Of a stretch of DNA of 64,000 nucleotides, positions 1 to 7,820 are shown one piece after another. Every line of letters begins with the position of its first letter. Within the stretch, counting starts at the first letter, position 1. Origin of the DNA: Streptomyces sp. CB02414. Its GTDB lineage: Bacteria > Actinomycetota > Actinomycetes > Streptomycetales > Streptomycetaceae. Location: the NCBI RefSeq assembly GCF_001905385.1, contig NZ_LIPF01000012.1:124001-188000 (forward strand). The letters run 5' to 3'. Both the position numbers and the translations under genes were made by a program. The notes beneath the pieces were generated by a model, which searched no databases, had not been told where the DNA came from, and worked only from the letters and a program-made list of their open reading frames with translations.

Positions 1-286
1 GCTCGGCGAGCACGGGGCCCTCGAAGCGCCGTACGCGGTCGACGGGGATGCCGGCCATCTGCGCGACCTCTTCCGCGGTCGCGCCGGCACGTATACGCGC
101 CTGGATGTCGCGGGGGCGGAGATGGCTCTCCACCTCGATCTCGATCTGGCCGAGGCGGGGACGGTCGCCGCGCACGGCGGCCCGGAGCCGCTCGTCGATC
201 GGAAGCGTGTACTCCGTGCTGTCCGCAGCCTTCAGCACCAGCCGTGTGCCGTCATTCGAGACGGCCACGACACGCAGTTCGGGCAT
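1..286 (-). CDS. sepH: Septation protein SepH, N-terminal part (runs off the window)
   Basis: Minus-strand gene whose 5' end lies in the window; the 3' end is cut off by the left edge. The start ATG is at 286-284, preceded by a GGGAGG ribosome site. The visible protein begins MPELRVVAVSNDGTRLVL and contains IDERLRAAVRGDRPRLGQIE followed by a helix-turn-helix-like stretch (RIRAGATAEEVAQMAGIPVD). This is the DUF3071 head of SepH, an actinobacterial protein that stimulates FtsZ assembly in sporulation septa (family knowledge). Neighbouring genes match the S. coelicolor sepH region. Confidence is high for the family; nothing can be said of the missing C-terminus. Confidence 0.9.
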   Translation of the reverse strand, partial: MPELRVVAVSNDGTRLVLKAADSTEYTLPIDERLRAAVRGDRPRLGQIEIEVESHLRPRDIQARIRAGATAEEVAQMAGIPVDRVRRFEGPVLAE

Positions 287-757
287 GGGGACCTCCCGGG
301 TGGTGCCTGCCGACGTCACGTGCGTCGCTGCTTCCGCTCTGTCGAGTGTGGCCTGCCCGGGTGCAGCCTGCCACAACCTTGCCGAGTTGCCCGGCGTGTC
401 GGGCACGGGCCCTGGATCGCCGTTATGGCACGGTTACCTGTTCGCAACGCTGAGTGACGAAATTCGTCACCCTGTGCAACTAGCCCCCTCCCGGCGGTCC
501 TTCGCGGTCCCGGACCCCCTGACGGGAGACCGGACCCAGGGCTCGCAACAGTACTCCATTCGGGCCACGTGCGTGGATTGGCACGCCGCCCAACTTCTGG
601 CAAGAGGTGACGCTTGGCCGCTCCTGGCGCGTTTTCCGTGATCTTGGCGTGGCGTACTTCACGCAATCACCAGAAACGGAACTAATGGTTTCGACCGCTC
701 GTCCCTTTCTCGTGCAGTTGATCGATCACGTACGGGAAAGACAGGCAAGGTCCGGGG
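287..757. other. Intergenic region between sepH and a divergent membrane-protein gene
   Basis: No convincing gene is seen in these 471 bases. They separate divergently transcribed sepH (minus) and the gene starting at 758 (plus), so promoters for both must lie here. The only clear structure is the palindrome at 454-470. The longer plus-strand reading frame at 48-641 is a shadow of sepH continuing into non-coding sequence. Confidence 0.5.
454..470. promoter_or_regulatory. Perfect 17-bp palindrome, possible operator
   Basis: GTGACGAA-A-TTCGTCAC: two perfect 8-bp arms around one central base, about 170 bp upstream of the sepH start and 290 bp upstream of the gene at 758. The size and symmetry suit a dimeric repressor. 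No known regulator is recognised from the motif. Confidence 0.4.
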
Positions 758-1606
758 ATGCGTGAAAAGCCCGATGACGCAGGTGAGACGGATACGCGAA
801 CGGAGGTGCGGTCCAGGCGAATCGACCTGAGCGTGCCCCAGGTCGCGGGCAGTGCCCTGGCCGCGGTGGTGGCCGCCAAACTCGCCTCCTCCTTCGGCGT
901 GTACGGCACCATCCTCGGCGCCGGACTGATCAGCGTCATCGCCACCTGTGGAGGCTCGGTCCTCCAGCACTTCTTCAAGCGCACCGGCGAGCAGTTGCGG
1001 GTCAAGCGCACCGACGGCGCCCTGCGGACCGTACCGGCCCCGGCGGCGGGCGCCGGGCCGGCCATGACTCCGGGAGGGTTCACCGAGGGCACCGTCTACC
1101 GTGCGCGCACCCGCGGCTGGAAACGCCCCCTGGTCGCGGCGGCCCTCGTCTTTGGCGTCACCATGGCCGGGATCACCGCGTACGAACTCGCCTCCGGCGA
1201 GACCCTGAGCGGCGGCCGCAGCACCACCGTCGGCAGCGCCTTCTCCGGCCACGACAAGGCCGGCTCCGGCGCGGGGGAGCAGGGCGATTCCGGCGGCGGC
1301 TCCCAAGACGGACAGGAGCACGGGGACTCCGGCGGCTCCGGTGGCCCGGGAGACTCCGGATCCGGCGGCGACACACCGGCGGCAACCCCGTCCGGGACCC
1401 CGAGCGGCACCGGCGGCGACACCTCGTCGGACGGTGCCTCCGAGGAGGACGGCGGTACGGCGCCCACCCCGGACGCCACCGGGGACGACGGCTCCGGCGA
1501 CGCCACGAGCCCGGCCCCCGACGCCTCGGCTACGGCCCCAGAACCCGGCGCAAGTAGTCGTTCCGGAACAGCCGGTCCGGGTCAAGACGGTCCCGCAGCG
1601 CCGTGA
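758..1606 (+). CDS. Membrane protein with long Gly/Ser/Asp-rich tail, function unknown
   Basis: 282 residues. A charged N-terminus (MREKPDDAGETDTRTEVRSR) is followed by an Ala/Gly-rich hydrophobic stretch (about residues 28-70) and a clear single transmembrane helix (about 128-147, LVAAALVFGVTMAGITAYEL). Beyond residue about 160 the protein is low-complexity Gly/Ser/Asp/Thr/Pro, typical of a disordered extracytoplasmic tail. A GG-rich ribosome site precedes ATG 758. The 3' end overlaps the convergent oxidase gene by 77 bp (1530-1606), so both stop regions share sequence. A homologue is usually found at this place between sepH and the FAD oxidase in streptomycetes. No enzymatic motif is visible. 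Confidence 0.75.
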   Translation: MREKPDDAGETDTRTEVRSRRIDLSVPQVAGSALAAVVAAKLASSFGVYGTILGAGLISVIATCGGSVLQHFFKRTGEQLRVKRTDGALRTVPAPAAGAGPAMTPGGFTEGTVYRARTRGWKRPLVAAALVFGVTMAGITAYELASGETLSGGRSTTVGSAFSGHDKAGSGAGEQGDSGGGSQDGQEHGDSGGSGGPGDSGSGGDTPAATPSGTPSGTGGDTSSDGASEEDGGTAPTPDATGDDGSGDATSPAPDASATAPEPGASSRSGTAGPGQDGPAAP

Positions 1607-2867
1607 ACTCGCCGAAGCGCGGATACACCCGGGAGAAGTACTCGGCGTCCCGGGTGTGCAGCTTGCCCCAGTGCGGCCGGCCCTCGTGGGCCGTGAAGAT
1701 GCGCTCGGCCGCGGTGAAGTACGCCTGGTAGGGCGTCCCCCGGAACATGTGGACGGCGATGTACGCGCTGTCGCGGCCCGACGCGGTGGACAGCGTGATG
1801 TCGTCCGCCGGGGCCGTGCGCACCTCGACCGGGAAGCTGACCCGGAGCCGCGAACGCTCCACCATGGCCTTCAGTTCACGCAGCGTCCCGGCGACGGCCT
1901 CGCGCGGCACGGCGTACTCCATCTCCAGGAACCGCACCCGGCGCGGGGATGTGAAGACCTTGTAGGAAGTGTCCGTGTATGTCCGCGCGGAGAGCGCCTT
2001 GCTGGAGATCCGGGCGATCGCCGGGACGGTGGCGGGCGCCGCGCGGCCGACCCAGTTGGCCGCCTGGAAGACGCCGTTGGACAGGAACTCGTCCTCGAAC
2101 CAGCCCTTCAGCCGGCCCACCGGCTGCTCGGGACCGGCGCTGCGGTTGTTGCGCTTGGTGTTCGTGTTTCCGGTGTGCGGGAACCAGTAGAACTCGAAGT
2201 GCTCGTTCTCGGCCCACAGTTCGTCGAACTCGGCGAGGACCCGCTCGAAGGGCATCGGCTCCTCGCGGGCCGTGAGCAGGAAGACCGGCTCGACGGCGAA
2301 GGTGATCGCGGTGACGATGCCGAGCGCCCCCAGGCCGATCCGGGCGGCGGCGAAGACGTCGGGGTTCTCCCGCTCGGAACAGGTCAGCACCGAGCCGTCC
2401 GCGGTGACCATCTCCAGGCCCCGGATCTGGGCGGCGATGGAGGCGGAGTCGCGGCCGGTGCCGTGGGTGCCGGTGCTGGTGGCCCCGGACACCGTCTGCT
2501 CCATGATGTCGCCCATGTTCGTCAGCGACAGGCCCTCCCGCGCGAGGGCCAGGTTGAGCCGCTTGAGCGGGGTGCCGGCCTCGACCGTGACGGTCATCGC
2601 CTCGCGGTCGATGCGGCGGATCCCGGTCAGCAGGTGCGGGCGTATGAGCACGCCGTCCGTCGCCGCTATGGAGGTGAAGGAGTGGCCGGTGCCGACGGCC
2701 TTGACCCGCAGCCCCTCGTCGGCCGCCCCGCGGACGGCCGCGGCCAGTTCCTCGACGGAGGCCGGAGCGACCTCCCGCGCGGGGCGCGCGGAGACGTTGC
2801 CGCCCCAGTTACGCCATGTGCCGTTCTTCCCGCTCGCCGTCCCGCGTGCCGTGCGTGTGCTGCTCAA
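1530..2867 (-). CDS. FAD-linked oxidase, D-arabinono-1,4-lactone/alditol oxidase family
   Basis: 445 residues from a TTG start at 2867-2865, chosen because GGGGAGGG sits six bases upstream and the length fits the family. The upstream in-frame ATG would add 35 unlikely residues inside the MFS gene. The N-terminus NGTWRNWGG and the PP-loop-type FAD segment (VKAVGTGHSF...; GATSTGTHGTG) mark the VAO-type FAD domain. The C-terminal half carries HWGK and a conserved final YxRFxxFxxxRxxxDPxxxFxNDYL signature. It would oxidise a sugar lactone or polyol; the substrate is not known. It lies just downstream of the MFS gene (58-bp overlap), so the two are probably co-transcribed and translationally coupled. 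Confidence 0.88.
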   Translation of the reverse strand: MSSTRTARGTASGKNGTWRNWGGNVSARPAREVAPASVEELAAAVRGAADEGLRVKAVGTGHSFTSIAATDGVLIRPHLLTGIRRIDREAMTVTVEAGTPLKRLNLALAREGLSLTNMGDIMEQTVSGATSTGTHGTGRDSASIAAQIRGLEMVTADGSVLTCSERENPDVFAAARIGLGALGIVTAITFAVEPVFLLTAREEPMPFERVLAEFDELWAENEHFEFYWFPHTGNTNTKRNNRSAGPEQPVGRLKGWFEDEFLSNGVFQAANWVGRAAPATVPAIARISSKALSARTYTDTSYKVFTSPRRVRFLEMEYAVPREAVAGTLRELKAMVERSRLRVSFPVEVRTAPADDITLSTASGRDSAYIAVHMFRGTPYQAYFTAAERIFTAHEGRPHWGKLHTRDAEYFSRVYPRFGEFTALRDRLDPDRLFRNDYLRRVLGP

Positions 2868-4065
2868 CGGTCCCTCCCCGACGCTGAGCCGGCCGCTTGA
2901 GCCGGCGGTACCCGAGGAAACCGACCGCGACCGCGACGGCGCCGGCGACCGCCGGAACCCCGTACCCGGCACGCGCCCCGGAGGCGTCGATCACCCAGCC
3001 GCCCGCGGAGGAGCCGAGCGCGACGCCGACCGCGAGGCCGGTGCTCACCCAGGTCATGCCCTCGGTGAGCTGCGTGCGTGGTACGTGCTGGTCGATGAGG
3101 GACATCGTCGTGATCATCGTGGGAGCGATGGACAGACCCGCAACGAACAGCGCCGCGGCCAGAAACAGTAGGTTTCCGACCAGTAGGAGGGGGATCATAC
3201 TCACGGCCATCGCACAGACGCCCAGGAGCCAGCGGCGCTCGGGCGGTCCGGCGAAGCGCAGCAGCCCGAAGACCATGGCCGCCGTGCACGATCCCGCCGC
3301 GTACAGGGCGAGCACGACACTGGCGAGGGCCTTGTGGCCCTCCTCCTCGGCGAAGGCCACGGTGACCACGTCGATGGACCCGAAGATCGTCCCAGTCGCC
3401 ACGAAGGTGGCGACCAGGACCTGGAGCCCCCGGGAGCGCAGCGCGGTGCCGCCGCCCTTCTCCTCGCGCGGGTGCGGCTCCGGCTCGGTGGCGCGCTGCG
3501 AGGTGAGCCAGAAGACGCCCGTCGCCAGGAAGCAGGCGGCCAGCAGCGGCCCGGCCTCCGGGAACCAGGCCGTGGACAGGCCGATGGAGATGATCGGCCC
3601 GAAGATGAAGCACACCTCGTCCACCACGGACTCGAACGAGTACGCGGTGTGCAGCTGCGGGGTGCCCCGGTACAGCGCCGCCCAGCGGGCGCGGACCATC
3701 GCGCCGAGACTGGGTACGCAGCCGATGCCGACGCAGGCCACGAACAGCACCCAGTCCGGCCACCCGTAGTGCGCGGCCGGCAGCAGCACGGCCGCCGCGG
3801 TCAGCGACACCAGGGTCGCCGGGCGCAGCACCCGCCGCTGGCCGTAGCGGTCGACCAGGCGGGAGACCTGCGGTCCGGCCACGGCGGCGGCGAGCGCGAT
3901 GGTGGCCGACAGGGCGCCGGCCAGCCCGTACCGCCCGGTGAGCTGCGAGATCATCGTCACCACGCCGATGCCCATCATCGACAGCGGCATCCGGCCGAGG
4001 AAGCCCGCGGTCGAGAATGCCTTGGTGCCGGGAGCGGCGAACAGGGCGCGGTAGGGACTGGGCAA
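2809..4065 (-). CDS. Major facilitator superfamily efflux-type permease
   Basis: 418 residues from TTG 4065-4063 with GGAG six bases upstream. The longer open frame reaching 5322 is the antisense of ferrochelatase and is not coding. About twelve hydrophobic segments are visible. An MFS loop motif occurs after TM2 (SRLVDRYGQRRVLRP, residues about 60-75). The protein begins MPSPYRALFAAPGTKAFSTAGFLGR, a typical actinobacterial MFS N-terminus. Substrate unknown. It is first in a two-gene unit with the FAD oxidase and divergent from ferrochelatase. Its C-terminus is basic and ends about 60 bp inside the oxidase gene. Confidence 0.85.
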   Translation of the reverse strand: MPSPYRALFAAPGTKAFSTAGFLGRMPLSMMGIGVVTMISQLTGRYGLAGALSATIALAAAVAGPQVSRLVDRYGQRRVLRPATLVSLTAAAVLLPAAHYGWPDWVLFVACVGIGCVPSLGAMVRARWAALYRGTPQLHTAYSFESVVDEVCFIFGPIISIGLSTAWFPEAGPLLAACFLATGVFWLTSQRATEPEPHPREEKGGGTALRSRGLQVLVATFVATGTIFGSIDVVTVAFAEEEGHKALASVVLALYAAGSCTAAMVFGLLRFAGPPERRWLLGVCAMAVSMIPLLLVGNLLFLAAALFVAGLSIAPTMITTMSLIDQHVPRTQLTEGMTWVSTGLAVGVALGSSAGGWVIDASGARAGYGVPAVAGAVAVAVGFLGYRRLKRPAQRRGGTVEQHTHGTRDGEREERHMA

Positions 4066-4272
4066 CGCGGTCTCCGGGAACGGCTCAGTGGGGCTCGGTA
4101 AGGTCCGAACGCAGTCGATACAGATTACTCGTGTCGACGTATGGGAAACACCCCCGCGCGACCCCTGGAAAGACGCCCCAGGACGTGCGGAGCCGCGCCC
4201 GCGGACCTGGTGAGACGCCCGGCGGGACCCCACCGTTGGTCGGTTGTCAGTGGCGGGTGGCAGGATCGAGAC

Positions 4273-5394
4273 ATGCCAGACGTGCTCGACGCAAGCCCCT
4301 ACGACTCCCTGCTCCTGCTCTCGTTCGGCGGCCCCGAGGGTCCCGACGACGTGGTCCCGTTCCTGGAGAACGTGACGCGAGGGCGGGGCATCCCCAAGGA
4401 ACGCCTCAAGGAAGTCGGCCAGCACTACTTCCTCTTCGGCGGGGTCAGCCCCATCAACGAGCAGAACCGCGCCCTGCTGGACGCCCTCCGCAAGGACTTC
4501 GCCGAGCACGGCCTGGACCTGCCGGTCTACTGGGGCAACCGCAACTGGGCGCCGTACCTGACGGACACCCTGCGCGAGATGGTCCGCGACGGACGCCGCC
4601 GCATCCTGGTCCTCGCCACCAGCGCCTACGCCTCGTACTCGGGCTGCCGCCAGTACCGCGAGAACCTCGCGGACGCGCTCGCCGCCCTGGAGGCCGAGGG
4701 CCTGGAGCTGCCGAAGATCGACAAGCTGCGGCACTACTTCAACCACCCGGGCTTCGTCGAGCCCATGGTCGACGGGGTCGTCCGTTCCCTCGCCGAGCTG
4801 CCCGAGGAGGTGCGGGACGGCGCGCACATCGCCTTCTGCACCCACTCGATCCCCAATTCCGCCGCGGACACCTCCGGACCGGTCGAGGACCACGGTGACG
4901 GCGGGGCGTACGTACGCCAGCACCTGGACGTCGCGCAGGTGATCGCCGACGCCGTCCGCGAGCGCACCGGCGTCGACCACCCGTGGCAGCTCGTGTACCA
5001 GTCGCGGTCCGGCGCCCCGCACATCCCGTGGCTGGAGCCCGACATCTGCGACCACCTGGAGGAGCGCCAGGCGGCCGGTGTCCCCGCCGTGGTGATGGCA
5101 CCCATCGGCTTCGTCTCCGACCACATGGAGGTCCTGTACGACCTCGACACGGAGGCCACGGCCAGGGCGGAAGAGCTGGGGCTGCCGGTGCGCCGCTCGG
5201 CCACCGTGGGCGACGACCCGCGGTTCGCCGCCGCGGTCCGCGACCTCGTACTGGAGCGGGCCGCCGACGAGCGAGGCCAGGAAGTCGCACCGTGCGCCCT
5301 CGGCGCGCTCGGCGCGAGCCACAACCTGTGCCCGGTCGGCTGCTGCCCCGCCCGCGCCCCCCGCCCCGCCGCCGCGGGCGCCGACAGCCCTTAG
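4273..5394 (+). CDS. hemH: Ferrochelatase (coproporphyrin type)
   Basis: 373 residues, cytosolic. It inserts Fe2+ into the porphyrin; in actinobacteria the substrate is coproporphyrin III (family knowledge, also named cpfC). Visible signatures are LLLSFGGPEGPDDVVPFLENVTRG near residue 15, YWGNRNWAPY near 86, the catalytic-region FCTHSIPNSA (His near 190) and QSRSGAP near 240. Four cysteines cluster at the C-terminus (PCALG...NLCPVGCC), and an internal GCRQY cysteine is also present. These are consistent with the [2Fe-2S] cluster of actinobacterial ferrochelatases. ATG 4273 is preferred over upstream in-frame ATG 4141, because homology begins at MPDVLDASPYD. Confidence 0.95.
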   Translation: MPDVLDASPYDSLLLLSFGGPEGPDDVVPFLENVTRGRGIPKERLKEVGQHYFLFGGVSPINEQNRALLDALRKDFAEHGLDLPVYWGNRNWAPYLTDTLREMVRDGRRRILVLATSAYASYSGCRQYRENLADALAALEAEGLELPKIDKLRHYFNHPGFVEPMVDGVVRSLAELPEEVRDGAHIAFCTHSIPNSAADTSGPVEDHGDGGAYVRQHLDVAQVIADAVRERTGVDHPWQLVYQSRSGAPHIPWLEPDICDHLEERQAAGVPAVVMAPIGFVSDHMEVLYDLDTEATARAEELGLPVRRSATVGDDPRFAAAVRDLVLERAADERGQEVAPCALGALGASHNLCPVGCCPARAPRPAAAGADSP

Positions 5395-5640
5395 GGGCTG
5401 TCGTTCGGATCATGCCGCAGACGCGGGGTCCGGCACGCACATCCGCCGCGTTGTCGTCGGTTGCCAGGGCTCCGCCCTGGCGCCCTCCTCCGCCTTGCAT
5501 CTGCACGCTCCCCCATGCTCGGCTTCTCCCCCACTCTCGACTCCGCTCGAGCGGGGGGACCCCCATGCGCGGGAGGGGCCCCCATCGCCCCCGCTCACCG
5601 GCACCGACCAGCACCGTCTCTTCCCTGCGACCTGACCCGG
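5395..5640. repeat. Intergenic hairpin-rich repeat element between hemH and suhB
   Basis: The 274-bp gap carries stacked inverted repeats rather than a gene: CCAGGGC-tcc-GCCCTGG at about 5464-5480, and a large hairpin at about 5527-5559 in which TCCCCC and CTCGA pair with TCGAG and GGGGGGA. The same flavour of element (CCCCCA...CTCGAC..CGCTCGAG..GGGGGGACCCCC) is scattered between genes in many Streptomyces chromosomes (recall). It could act as transcription terminator or attenuator upstream of suhB. Confidence 0.6.
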
Positions 5641-5668
5641 ACGACAGTCCCTACGCGTGAGGAACCCC

Positions 5669-6487
5669 GTGACCGACGTGACGCCCGACCCCCTCCACGC
5701 CGAGCTGCTGAAGATCGCCCAGGAGGCCGCCCACCGCGCGGGCGAGCTCCTGCGCGACGGCCGCCCGGCCGACCTGGCGGTCGCGGCCACCAAGTCCAGC
5801 CCGATCGACGTGGTCACCGAGATGGACATCGCGGCGGAGAAGCTGATCACCGGCCTGATCGCCGACCGCCGTCCCGACGACGGCTTCCTCGGCGAGGAGG
5901 GCTCCGTCACCGAGGGCACCAGCGGCGTCCGCTGGGTCGTCGACCCGCTCGACGGCACCGTCAACTACCTCTACGGGCTGCCCACCTGGGCCGTCTCCAT
6001 CGCCGCCGAGCAGAACGGCGAGCGGGTGGCCGGCGTGGTCGTCGCCCCGATGCGGGGCGAGTCGTACCACGCGGTGCTCGGCGGCGGCGCCTGGGCGACG
6101 GGAGCGTGGGACGGCGAACGCCGGCTCGCCTGCCGCGCCCCGGCCCCGCTGGACCAGGCCCTGGTCTCCACCGGTTTCAACTACGTCGCCGACGTCCGCG
6201 CCGAGCAGGCCGAGATCGCGCGGCGGCTGATCCCGCTGGTGCGCGACATCCGGCGCGGCGGTTCCGCCGCGATCGACCTGTGCGACGTGGCCGCCGGCCG
6301 CCTCGACGGCTACTACGAGCGCGGGCTGCACCCGTGGGACCTCGCGGCCGGGGACCTGATCGCCCGGGAGGCGGGCGCGGTGACCGGCGGCCGCCCCGGT
6401 GAGCGCCCGTCCGCCGACCTGACGATCGCGGCCACCCCCGAGGTCTTCGAGCCCCTCCAGCGGCTCCTGACGGACTTCGGAGCGTAG
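5669..6487 (+). CDS. suhB: Inositol-1-monophosphatase family protein
   Basis: 272 residues. Hydrolyses inositol phosphate or a related sugar phosphate with Mg2+ in the cytosol. The metal-site motifs are complete: GEEGS (about residue 75), DPLDGTVNYLYGLP (about 93-106) and the C-terminal WDLAAGDLIAREAGA (about 221). GTG 5669 is chosen because GAGGAA lies five bases upstream; GTG 5657 or 5678 is possible. The M. tuberculosis orthologue (suhB) is in the same conserved block. It is followed by a strong terminator shared with the small convergent gene. Confidence 0.92.
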   Translation: MTDVTPDPLHAELLKIAQEAAHRAGELLRDGRPADLAVAATKSSPIDVVTEMDIAAEKLITGLIADRRPDDGFLGEEGSVTEGTSGVRWVVDPLDGTVNYLYGLPTWAVSIAAEQNGERVAGVVVAPMRGESYHAVLGGGAWATGAWDGERRLACRAPAPLDQALVSTGFNYVADVRAEQAEIARRLIPLVRDIRRGGSAAIDLCDVAAGRLDGYYERGLHPWDLAAGDLIAREAGAVTGGRPGERPSADLTIAATPEVFEPLQRLLTDFGA

Positions 6488-6520
6488 GTCTCCGTGCCCG
6501 GCAGGGCGGGTGTGACACAC

Positions 6521-6558
6521 GACAGGGCCCCGGCGCTGGATCCCGCCGGGGCCCTGTC
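6521..6558. terminator. Bidirectional terminator between suhB and the 57-aa gene
   Basis: A 14-bp perfect stem (GACAGGGCCCCGGC with GCCGGGGCCCTGTC), 10-base loop, then a short T run on the plus strand. It lies between two convergent stop codons. Confidence 0.85.
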
Positions 6559-6571
6559 TTTCACGGGCTGG

Positions 6572-6745
6572 TCAGACGCTGGTCGTGCCGACCTCCACGC
6601 CGTGCTCGGCAGCGAGACGGCGCAGGTCGTCGAGCTCTCCCAGCTCCACCTCGACGAGGAACTCGTCCCCCTCGTCGCGGGCCCGGGACAGGTCGGACTC
6701 GGTCGTCTTTATGCGCTGCAGAAGTCCTGCGGTGAAAGCGTCCAT
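6572..6745 (-). CDS. Small conserved hypothetical protein, 57 aa
   Basis: Minus strand, start ATG 6745. The protein is MDAFTAGLLQRIKTTESDLS followed by an acidic helical stretch (RARDEGDEFLVEVELGELDDLRRLAAEHGVEV). It looks like a short two-helix, coiled-coil-type protein with no cysteines and no membrane segment. Its open frame is well conserved in style (high GC3), and a protein of this size sits between suhB and cutR in S. coelicolor (recall). Function unknown; the ribosome site is weak. The frame stays open upstream to 7288, but that part is antisense of regulatory DNA and cutR. Confidence 0.7.
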   Translation of the reverse strand: MDAFTAGLLQRIKTTESDLSRARDEGDEFLVEVELGELDDLRRLAAEHGVEVGTTSV

Positions 6746-7160
6746 GCTGCGCCCCCTCGTCCTGGGTCGTGGGTCGGTGGCACGGGGGTGTGCCGTTCGG
6801 AAGGGACGATCACGTCTCCGGTGGAGTGCCCAGCGCTGCCCTTCCGGGCGGCGACGGTGCCGGACACCCACGCCCGCTCTGCGGAAGCGGACCGCGGCAT
6901 ACCGCGCGGTGACGCGGTACAGGCAGAGCGTGATCGCGGGGTGTAAAGCCGTCCTCCCCCCACTCTCTTCCGCGGAAACCTCAACCACGCGAGAAAATCT
7001 CGCATTCCCGCTCCCGTACCGGTGTTCCTCCCGGACCTTCCCTCGTCTTACAGCCGACTTATGGCCGAAAAGGGCAGGATGGAGGCAACACACCCCGCCG
7101 GCCCCTGCCCTCGTGCGCCCCGGAGGCGCTACGCGGGTGGACACAGGAAGGACAAGCGAC
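6746..7160. other. Promoter region of cutRS and of the small divergent gene
   Basis: 415 bases without a credible gene. It contains a short perfect palindrome at 6989-7003 (GCGAGA-AAA-TCTCGC) about 158 bp upstream of the cutR start. This is a possible operator, but no regulator is recognised. No obvious consensus promoter is seen. Confidence 0.4.
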
Positions 7161-7814
7161 GTGCGCGTACTCGTCGTCGAGGACGAGCAACTGCTCGCCG
7201 ATGCGGTGGCCACCGGACTGCGCCGGGAGGCCATGGCCGTCGACGTCGTGTACGACGGTGCGGCCGCCCTGGAGCGCATCGGCGTCAACGACTACGACGT
7301 GGTCGTCCTCGACCGCGACCTCCCGCTCGTGCACGGCGACGACGTGTGCCGCAAGATCGTCGAGCTGGGCATGCCCACACGCGTGCTGATGCTCACGGCC
7401 TCCGGCGACGTCAGCGACCGGGTCGAGGGCCTGGAGATCGGCGCAGACGACTACCTGCCCAAGCCCTTCGCCTTCAGCGAGCTCATCGCGCGCGTGCGTG
7501 CCCTGGGCCGCCGCACCAGCGTGCCCCTGCCGCCCGTCCTGGAACGCGCCGGCATCAAGCTCGACCCGAACCGCCGCGAGGTCTTCCGCGACGGCAAGGA
7601 GGTGCAGCTCGCGCCGAAGGAGTTCGCCGTCCTGGAGGTGCTCATGCGCAGCGAGGGCGCCGTGGTCTCCGCGGAGCAGCTGCTGGAGAAGGCCTGGGAC
7701 GAGAACACCGACCCGTTCACCAACGTCGTACGAGTGACCGTCATGACCCTGCGCCGCAAGCTGGGCGAGCCGCCCGTCATCGTCACCGTGCCCGGCTCCG
7801 GCTACCGGATCTGA
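7161..7814 (+). CDS. cutR: Two-component response regulator CutR
   Basis: 217 residues, OmpR/PhoB class. The receiver domain spans residues 1-115, with acidic pocket E7/D8, phospho-acceptor D51 (VVVLDRDLP) and Lys in YLPKPF near residue 100. The winged-helix DNA-binding domain (about 125-217) ends RVTVMTLRRKLGEPPVIVTVPGSGYRI. Start GTG 7161 has AGGAAGGAC upstream and gives exactly the length reported for CutR of S. lividans. The sensor cutS follows after six bases. In streptomycetes CutRS affects copper phenotypes and antibiotic production (established for the family). Confidence 0.93.
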   Translation: MRVLVVEDEQLLADAVATGLRREAMAVDVVYDGAAALERIGVNDYDVVVLDRDLPLVHGDDVCRKIVELGMPTRVLMLTASGDVSDRVEGLEIGADDYLPKPFAFSELIARVRALGRRTSVPLPPVLERAGIKLDPNRREVFRDGKEVQLAPKEFAVLEVLMRSEGAVVSAEQLLEKAWDENTDPFTNVVRVTVMTLRRKLGEPPVIVTVPGSGYRI

Positions 7815-7820
7815 TCGACC

